Source: Membranipora membranacea (taxonomy: Eukaryota > Bryozoa > Gymnolaemata > Cheilostomatida > Membraniporidae). Taken from it: DNA of 64,000 bases. The stretch spans positions 13,144,001 to 13,208,000 of the forward strand of contig OU612068.1 of NCBI GenBank assembly GCA_914767715.1, in the 5' to 3' direction. Under the pieces are notes generated by a model. It was not told where the DNA came from. It worked only from the letters and a program-made list of their open reading frames with translations, and searched no databases. Both the position numbers and the translations under genes were made by a program. Shown one piece after another: positions 42,701-51,700 of the stretch. Numbering within the stretch: the first letter of the stretch is position 1; every line of letters begins with the position of its first letter.

Positions 42701-45700
42701 GCACATCAAGCTCTTTCACCTCATTATTGTAGCCGAAAAATCGCAAACCTATTTCAATGATTTATATTTGTTTCATCTGGTGATATCTCTCTGCGTTTAG
42801 GCATTCCAAGAGGAGTTTGATGGTCGGAAGATGACACTGAACACGTTACAACAGACAGCTAATCCTGAGGACCCAGCCGTCCTACAACAGCTCAATACAC
42901 TCAACGACTTGTGGGCTAAAGTAGAAGATATGTCTAACACAAAGGAGAATCAACTCCGCGACAATCACAAATCTGTAAGAATCCAATTTTCTCAGTGTAG
43001 AAAACTATGTATGTGTATGAAATACAGTAGATATATTGTTGTTGGGTTACCTTTACAAATTTGCAACTTATCCTGTATTGTTAGCTTGACTTTGGAACAA
43101 AGAATAGCTAGATTGGTTGCAAAACTCCACTATTCTAATCTCCTGGTCAGTAATATGCAACAAAGGGCATTTCTTTCGCTATCCCACAATGCACCTTTCT
43201 TGTATTCCCAGAGAGATCATGCCCCATCATATAAGAAATATACAAAATGCCAATAATTTCTTTTTTCAAACTAATGCCATCTCATTTGTATTGAGACCTG
43301 TGGTGAACAAATAAAATCGAAAATTGCTTATCATCAATTTACTTCACTTTAGGCGACAGATTTCCAGACAGCTGTAAACTCACTGAGAGATTTCCTGCCT
43401 CAGGCTGAACAAGAGCTGAAGTTTCAGCCTCTACCAGAACATGAGCTCGCTATCATGCAGCTTATGGAGAGGCATGAGAAGTTTGAAGATCAGCTGCAGG
43501 TATGACCCCCCCCCCCCCCATCTCTCCTGACCCCCTAACCCAAACATGAACTCGTGTCAAATATTAGTATTTGTAATCATACTCATGATCATAGTTAATT
43601 GACTGATTGTTTTTTACTGGTACCGATACGGTGTTGATTACTTGATTCTTACACTCTTGTGTTACAATGGCCAGCGATGAAGTACTCAGAGTTGAAACAG
43701 AAAAAAATGTTAAAACACATGTAATGAAAACAACTTAGCACCTTTTGGGTGTATATGGATCTAAGATATTAGCTGAAATGTTTCTCGGTTTGTTTATTTT
43801 ATTAATTTGTGTCATTTTTGTAGAAAATGGTGCCAAATGTTGATAAGATTAAGCAGTTGGGAGAGGAAATCATGGAGCACTGTCATCCTAATGCCATCCG
43901 ATTTGTCAAATACTACCTCACAATTACCCATACTCGCTGGGAACAGGTGGGTGTACCTCATTATATAAACATAAGGGATATATATATATACATTACTCTC
44001 ATTACATCCATGTTGCCGTATTACCCACCTACGCATTTTATGACTCAATTGATTGTGTTTTTCATTTGCTATAATTAACCCTAGTTCATTCTCAGTGTTT
44101 CAAGCTAGCTGGTCAGAAAGACATGTACTCTTGCTGGCCCAATAAATGTATTGAAGCAGTACCATGGTTTATTGTTGAAGTTATCTGCAATTATACAATT
44201 TACTGGAGTTCAACAAGAGATAAAAAGCGTTTATAGATGTGCCGTTCGACAAGCAATAACATCACATAATCAATGTAGCCATATAGTTAATTTCATCAAA
44301 GAGGAGATAACTCACAGTTGTATTTCTGTCGACTATTATTATATTCCAAATATGTCCTGTAGCTGTTGGAGAGGTCGAGAGCTCGCAGGAAGAGACTAGA
44401 GGACGCATTAGATGATATACAGGGTAATATCTCACTGTTAGAAGATCTCATAGCTTATCTCAGTGATGCCGAGGTTCTACTCCTTACTAAGGAAGAGGAT
44501 GAGACACCAGAAGATATGGCTCTGGTAGAAGATTTACTCAAACAACACATGGTACGTGGACAATACAGCTTTATACTGTCAAATATCTTTTTATTCTCAA
44601 ATATTTTATAATCGCAGTGTAAAAAAAAAAATGGGGAAAACAGTAAAATGCTTGTACATTGGGATTGTGAAGACATAAAGGCAAGAAGAGAGGGAATGCA
44701 AATAATCTAACTGCAGTAATGCGTTGATGCAAGCAAGATTTGCTGCCTTTTTGCACATGGGAGCAATAGCCTTGATAAAAATAGTAAAATCCCGGTTTGG
44801 GTATTTCAATGTTTTGCTGGTTACCATTGAAATGCGATTACACTACCTTTCTCATTTTCTTTATTGTCTGATATAGGAGTTTCACGAGGAGCTCCAGGAG
44901 AAGGGTAAGGAGGTAGAGAAGTTCACAGCAGTCCAACCAGAACACTCCAGATCATCAGCTGGTTATCTACCCAAACTTAAAACGTAAGTATAACCTACTG
45001 CTACAACAACATGTAATAAAGTGGCTATGAGAACCCCAGCTTTGAATACCTGTCCATTGGTTGCTGGAAACACTAGCTTTGAATGCCATAGTCTATTTTT
45101 TCACCTAGTCTTAAGTGTTTCTCCTGAAAGTATCCCATATATTATATCATTTCTTGTACAATTATTATTTTTGATGTTAGAGACCAAACTGTTGACGATA
45201 ATATCACAAAGATGTAAGTGATGCAGCTTTTCCTCTCCGCTCTCCTACGCACACTCAACCCTTATATAGACAACATGTATATGTGTATATACACAAATGC
45301 ATATATGTGTATACATATGAGCATGTGTATATGCATTATATGCCAACGTATACATACATGTGTATATTGTGTATATACAATATATGAGTATAAAAACATA
45401 TTTTGCGTACATTTATACCTATTTATAAAGATATATGTATATGTTGTTATATACAGAGATCTGCATATTTGGCTATATGTGTATGCATATTTAATTGTTC
45501 ATATACTATCGTACTACTATTATTCATTATTAGGTCTGCCTAGTTAGCTGAAATTATAAACCCCACCTCCTCTTCCAAAATCCATTGCAATCATCTCCCC
45601 TGCCAGTTCATAGCAAACTCTAAGGCTATGCTTTCCTAGTTGTTGTCATAAAGTAGTTCAGGAATTAGAAAAGAGAAAGGGCATAGACTAGTTTTAGTTA

Positions 45701-48700
45701 CACGGTTCCGATAGATAAAAGAAATACATTTCAAGTTGTATCATGGTACAGTTGGCTAAAGCTGTGGTAGTCCTGCCTAACTTACTGAGCTGGTAATCAT
45801 GATCAAACCACATTCTCTTCTAGATTCCAGCTGTTTGCACCGACCTCTTCTCTGAGCTGCAGATTCTTTAAGATCACCTTTTAAACATAGTTGAGGGCAG
45901 CAAACTCAAGCTGATTGACCCTTACCTCTTCACCACTGATTTATATTTTGTGGTGTAACTTACAGAGTACAGAGGGAGTTATTGGATCCCAGTAACCCAA
46001 TGGTGACTCAGCTGCTCCACAGATGGAGGGATGTCTGGAGAATGTCCGTCGAGAGAAAGAAAAGATTGCAGGACTACCTAGAACACCTACTAGAGGTAAC
46101 AATGCATGTACCACTCTATAAACCTGATATTTTTGTTGCTCATATCTCTCATGAGCCGATGCTCTGATTCAAACAACAACTTTCCATCTTCCACTTTTCC
46201 ATCATTTTCAAGATTATGTCAGATGTTTTTTAAAGTCCTCACAGTCAAAATTGATTGATTTCTGTTTTGGGTCGCTCAGAGACCTATCTCAATCTCTCTT
46301 TTGCTTTTGTATTCAGTTGGAAAGTGTGAGAAACTTTGACTTCGAGCTTTGGAGACAGAGATACCTGGCCTGGGTGAAAACTAAAAAGGCCAGAATCACC
46401 GACTTCTTCAGAAAACAGATCAAGAATGAGGTAAGTCTAATGTAATCTCTGTTGATACAATTTCCCCAGACAAAGAGTAGAAAGTAGCTCGGTTGGTATT
46501 ATTGTGTCTGATCTTTAGTGCCGAGGTTTGGAACGGTGGTGGTTTCATAACAGTCAGACTGTCCACTGATAGCAGGTGTCATCCAACTTGTCAACAAGCT
46601 GACAGAAAGCTAACCCTCTCAACAAATCTTATAGAAGCACCACATATATATCTCTGTGACTGCATAACATTTCTTATCTATTTTATAGGATGGTACAATA
46701 AGCAGACACGATTTTGTGTCCGGAATGTTGGACTCAAAGTTCCCAACCAACAAAGCTGAACTGAATGCTGTGTTTAATATCTTTGATCGAGATCACAGTG
46801 GATCTATCAACTACAGAGAATTCATTGAAGCTCTCCGACCGGTAAGAGCAGATAACTTGCAGCTTTTCTTATTATTCAACAAAAGAGGCGTTGTTGATTA
46901 TCATAAACATGCTTTGCCAAAAGAGTAGAAATAATTAGGAATAATGCTTCATAAAAATGCAGCTTCAGGATGATGTAAATCAACCATGTGCTATTTAGAA
47001 GGCTGATGTAATCCAGTGAGCCCATTGCTCAAATTAACCCATTTCTTAGCGTTAGTTGAATGGCGGGATAAAGCTTGAATTTGATGGAACATATCACCAT
47101 ACACCATATAGTTTATACATCTCATCAATGGCCTCTCTGTTGTGCATTCCAAGAGAGAGGCTAATTTGTTGAGCTATAAGAATAGTTTTTCAGCAGCATT
47201 TAACAACCTGTTTCTCTGTGAATTCTCTGTAGAGCGCTTCTTCGGTAAATTATTAAACATACATGTTAATATTATGTAGACAACCATAATTAATATTTGA
47301 TTTTCTCGCTCTTAATACTGTGGAGATAATGCCTTGTTAACGTAGCCTTGCATGTATAATTACTGGAACGTAACAGAATTTAGAGGTAGTATTCCGGCAG
47401 TTTTAGCCACATTTTGTTGTGCGCTGCCACTTATTGGGAGTTGTTTCACTATTGAGTAGATAACTTTGAAAATTGGTGGATGCTCATTGCACGGGCTATA
47501 GCCACTTGAGAAATTGAATTTAGGCTTTTTTTCACTTTGCTTCTCGCAAAGAAGAGTTGGTTGTAATGTGTGGAGCACATAGCAAATTGCACTAGTGTGG
47601 CTCAGTAGCTACAAAAGTTACAGGTTACAAGTAATCAGGAAGTTTCATGTTTCCCTTTTCTAAATTTCTGTTACCATTTTAACATTTTTGTTTCCTTAAG
47701 AACGCACCTAAAACAAAGAAGGTAACAATGATTAATAATACGCTTAACGAATGCCTATCCACGATTATCACAATATACGTCGACTAGCAAGCTAATGCAT
47801 GTGGCTCAACTGTCGGCCATGTTGTGATGTCATTAAGACTTTCGGGTATCTTTTGGTTATGGTTACTTTATAAAGTCTTGTACTACTCATGACTTCTCGT
47901 TCCATAGACACCCAAACTATAGAATTACATACTTACAACACCCTTTGTCTACTTGGAGGTCTATGTTACCCGATTCTTCTACATGTTAGCCTGAGCGTGC
48001 CAGCTTTGTTGTTGAGGGTGTAAGGTATAGTTCCGCTACACCTCCAACAGCGTAGTTTGTCACACAGGCTACACACCTGTCTGCCTAGTAATAGGGCCGT
48101 TTGTTGAGTTACTTAGCTACGTCATTTTGTCAACATGTTAGATTTGCAAGCGTTTACGTATTGATTTAGGATTGGATGACCCAATTGCTCATGGACGTTA
48201 ATTCGGCCGCGAAAAATGTGGGTCGCGACCGAGCAGTGTATAACAAAATTGATGTAAGGGCAGACAACCTTCCCTGTATCATTTGCAAACCAAAAAATCC
48301 CACCAACACATGCTTATATGATTCCTTCTTATGCATGGATACTGCAGTAACATATTCGGTCTTTAATTTGCATCAAACAACTATGGATTGCCTTTAGTTT
48401 ATGGTTGAGTATTGTACAGAAGTATTGTTTTGAGCAGATATTTTTGCAAGACAAGAGCTTACAATCTTGGGTTAGCTTCCGCCTGTATTATTGTTTTCTC
48501 ATGGATTATCCTGTTTTAGGTTGCAAAGAAACCCATGCGGCAGTTGACAGAGCAAGAACTAGTGCATGATGAGATCGAGAGAGAGGTCTCAACATGCAAA
48601 TGCAGGTCACAATTCAAAGTGGAAAAAGTGGACCAAGGAAAATACAGGGTATATAATATAATCAAGTTGTCTCATTCAATTGTTGTGAGGTGATAGCAAT

Positions 48701-51700
48701 TAGATTTTCAATGTTGTGTGCAGATCTAATGGTAAATTTAGTGCCATTTAATCCCCTCCCTAAAACTTTACATGTCCCTTTACCCCTGATGCCTAAATAA
48801 AATGATGGCACTTGACCATTTTTGGTGAGTCGTTTACAATTATGAGCGGCAGCCATTTTTAACAACCGGCCTCCTCAATTTCTGCAGCAGGGTGAAACCA
48901 ATGCTTTGATGGTGAGACCACGTTATTGTTTCAACACTATTCTTGTTACATAGCATGCAACCCTCCTGTCAATACTTATCATCGGGAACCTTATATTATA
49001 AGTCAAGTCCATGCTGGGGGATAATTTTATAGCTTAGTCGTTTTATAAATAGTTTTGTACTGCTGTTTTTTGGTAGTTTCTGACACCATCTAGCTAGCGC
49101 ATCTCAAAATTATGTTTTGCTGGTTACGGAAAAATTTATGTTCATTTTTGCCGAGCTCGTCCCATAAGTCTCTACAATGCATAAGTGGTTTCAAAATGTG
49201 GTCAGTACTAAACTCTCTTCAGAATACATATTGTGTTGTTTGCTGGCTATCTAAATATTGTGGGTTTGACCAGAGTGAACTAAAAATAAAATTAAGGCTG
49301 GAAAAAGTTCAAGCGTATTATTTTTGATGCAAAAATCACCCATGACTGATATCTATTTCGTATTTTCTAGTTTGGAGATAGCCAGAAGATGGTGTTAGTT
49401 CGATTCCTGAACAGCACTGTTATGGTTCGTGTTGGGGGTGGCTGGGTCACCCTACAGAAGTTCTTAGAGAACCATGATCCATGTAAAGGTATGTGCAGAA
49501 TTATCCACATTTGTATAATCAGATCTGCTGTTTGTTTCTAAGGCTATAAGCCTTAATGTCCTGTAATGCTGATGCACTGCTTTTGGAGAACCAATCCTTG
49601 TGCTGTTAAAGACTGTGATAAATTTGTCCTAAGATTTGTTTATTTTGCGATGGCTGTGTTTTCCATTCCATGTGCCTTTCCTGCTTTGCTATCTGTAGCT
49701 GATGTTGTTTTCCTAGATTTTCTTACACTTTTACTGACTGTGTGATCAAGATTTCCTCACGCTTTTACTTAATGTGTGGTGAGGAGCTGTGCTTTCTGAC
49801 TTTCTACATTTTCTAGATATTTTGTGTCAGTCATTTTTTTTTGTCCGTTTTCATGTTAATGTAGCTGTACATGTGGTAGTGGCGTTTACTGAAATGGAGG
49901 TTTTTTTTCCAATGCCTGTGACTGCATTCACTCTCTATGAAAAATGTGCTTGCTTTCTTAACTTAGCTTTCTAAAGTTAGCTTTCTTAACTTAGCTTTCT
50001 AAACTTAGCTTTCTTAACTTAGCTTTCTTAACTTAGCTTGTCTTTTTCACTCATCACTTGCATAGGTAATGCGTAGGTCACTCCTAGTTTAGTGTGAGGC
50101 TGAACACAAAACTAGTTTTTATGCCTAAAATCGAACAACGCTAGTGTGACATCACAAAATACATCTCTGGAGGAATTTACTATCTACATGTTCTGCTGAC
50201 TGCTACAGATTCCGCTCTGGTATTTCCGGTGATTGTTTCAAAGTTAAAGCACTATGTGTTAGTTACAAACAGAGCTAGAAGGAGAATTTTATTTCACCTG
50301 TGGAACTAACAACAATTTCACTGGTTTGTGGTGTGGCAACAAGTTAACAGCTGCTGCTGCTGAAGCTGCTCAACTAAGTAGAAAGAGCTCAAAAACAAAT
50401 ATGCCACTTTTCTACCTCCAGTCACAAGAGAGCGTACCAATTTGGCTGCCATGGCAGGGCGTAGCATGTCATCAATGGATCTCCATCGTCCTGCAGCTTA
50501 TGATGATTTTGGCTCACACAATGATTTGAGATATGGTAGGCACACTCCAGGACCTGATGCGTATCAGGCAAGAGTGGCAGACCAGGATTTGTATAGAGGG
50601 ACACGGACACCAGACCCTTACCACTCCCTTCCAAGACAACGGAGGAGGCAACCCACAGATCAGTGGCAGCATGGTCATGATGAAGACATGTTTTATGATC
50701 CTTACAGCAACAACAGTCACCATTCTCTGCCTAGACAGAATCAATCTCACAGACAGGGTACAGAAATGACCGAAATAGAAACAAACGTCTTTCTCATTTG
50801 ACAAGCTATTTTCTTCTTTTTAGTCATTGCTTTTCTGTTCTCATCAGAAACTTATGCTTTCTTGTTTTGAAACTTATTTATCTTTGCTTAGCATGCAGCC
50901 CCACCCTACAACACAAACCCTTGCATGACTCCAGCATTGTTCTCGACCTTGACCCTGCCTGTCAAAATAACAGCTTCTCATTTATATAGATATGGTAGCA
51001 CGCCATAGTCTCCTCTTTGTAGATGCAAAGCACCATCAATTCAATTAGTCTTACTTCCATATTTCAGCTAAGGGTCGCACAAATTCTGAGTTACGAGAGC
51101 AGTTCACTCTGGCTGATGGCGTGTCACAGACACGTGGTACATTCTCCTCACGTCGACACTCGAGTAAAGCCAGTAATCCCGGCTCTGACGCCGGCTACTC
51201 TAGTGCAGGTTCGTCTGCAGGTATGTTGTGATCCTGTTCACGTAATTACTAACTCAGACTACCCTGTGATCGGGGTTTTGATTTGCTCCCAAGAGGTTTC
51301 ATTGCTCAAAATACCTGTAAGAAGGTCCAAGCATATTATAATGAAAAAACAGAATACCACACAAACTTCTGAACCAATCAGTTTTTATATTAGCTATACG
51401 ATTGGACAAAAATTCTAAAATAATTAGTTTGGGCAATGTGATTGGACACAATCTTCAGAACCAATCAATTTTGAGCAGTGATTGACTCTGATGCGATAAC
51501 TAATCTTCTTCTTCTCCGGTGACCGGAACTCTCTATTCCCAGGATTAGCACACCATTGTGGGTTTCCCTCTTTGCCAGTGGTATTCTCATCGGGATTCCC
51601 TAAATGGCAGTGGAATTCCCCCAATGGTTGTGCTGCATCCTTCTTATTAATAGCGCTAGATATTTTATTGCATGTTTGATACTGCTAAGGGCTGTTGTAA

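Noticed and set aside
45218-45547. 109-codon ORF rich in Tyr, Cys and Met
   Set aside because: Produced by a TA/TG low-complexity tract.
49952-50039. CRISPR-like regular repeat
   Set aside because: No spacers; it is a head-to-tail tandem repeat in a eukaryotic intron.
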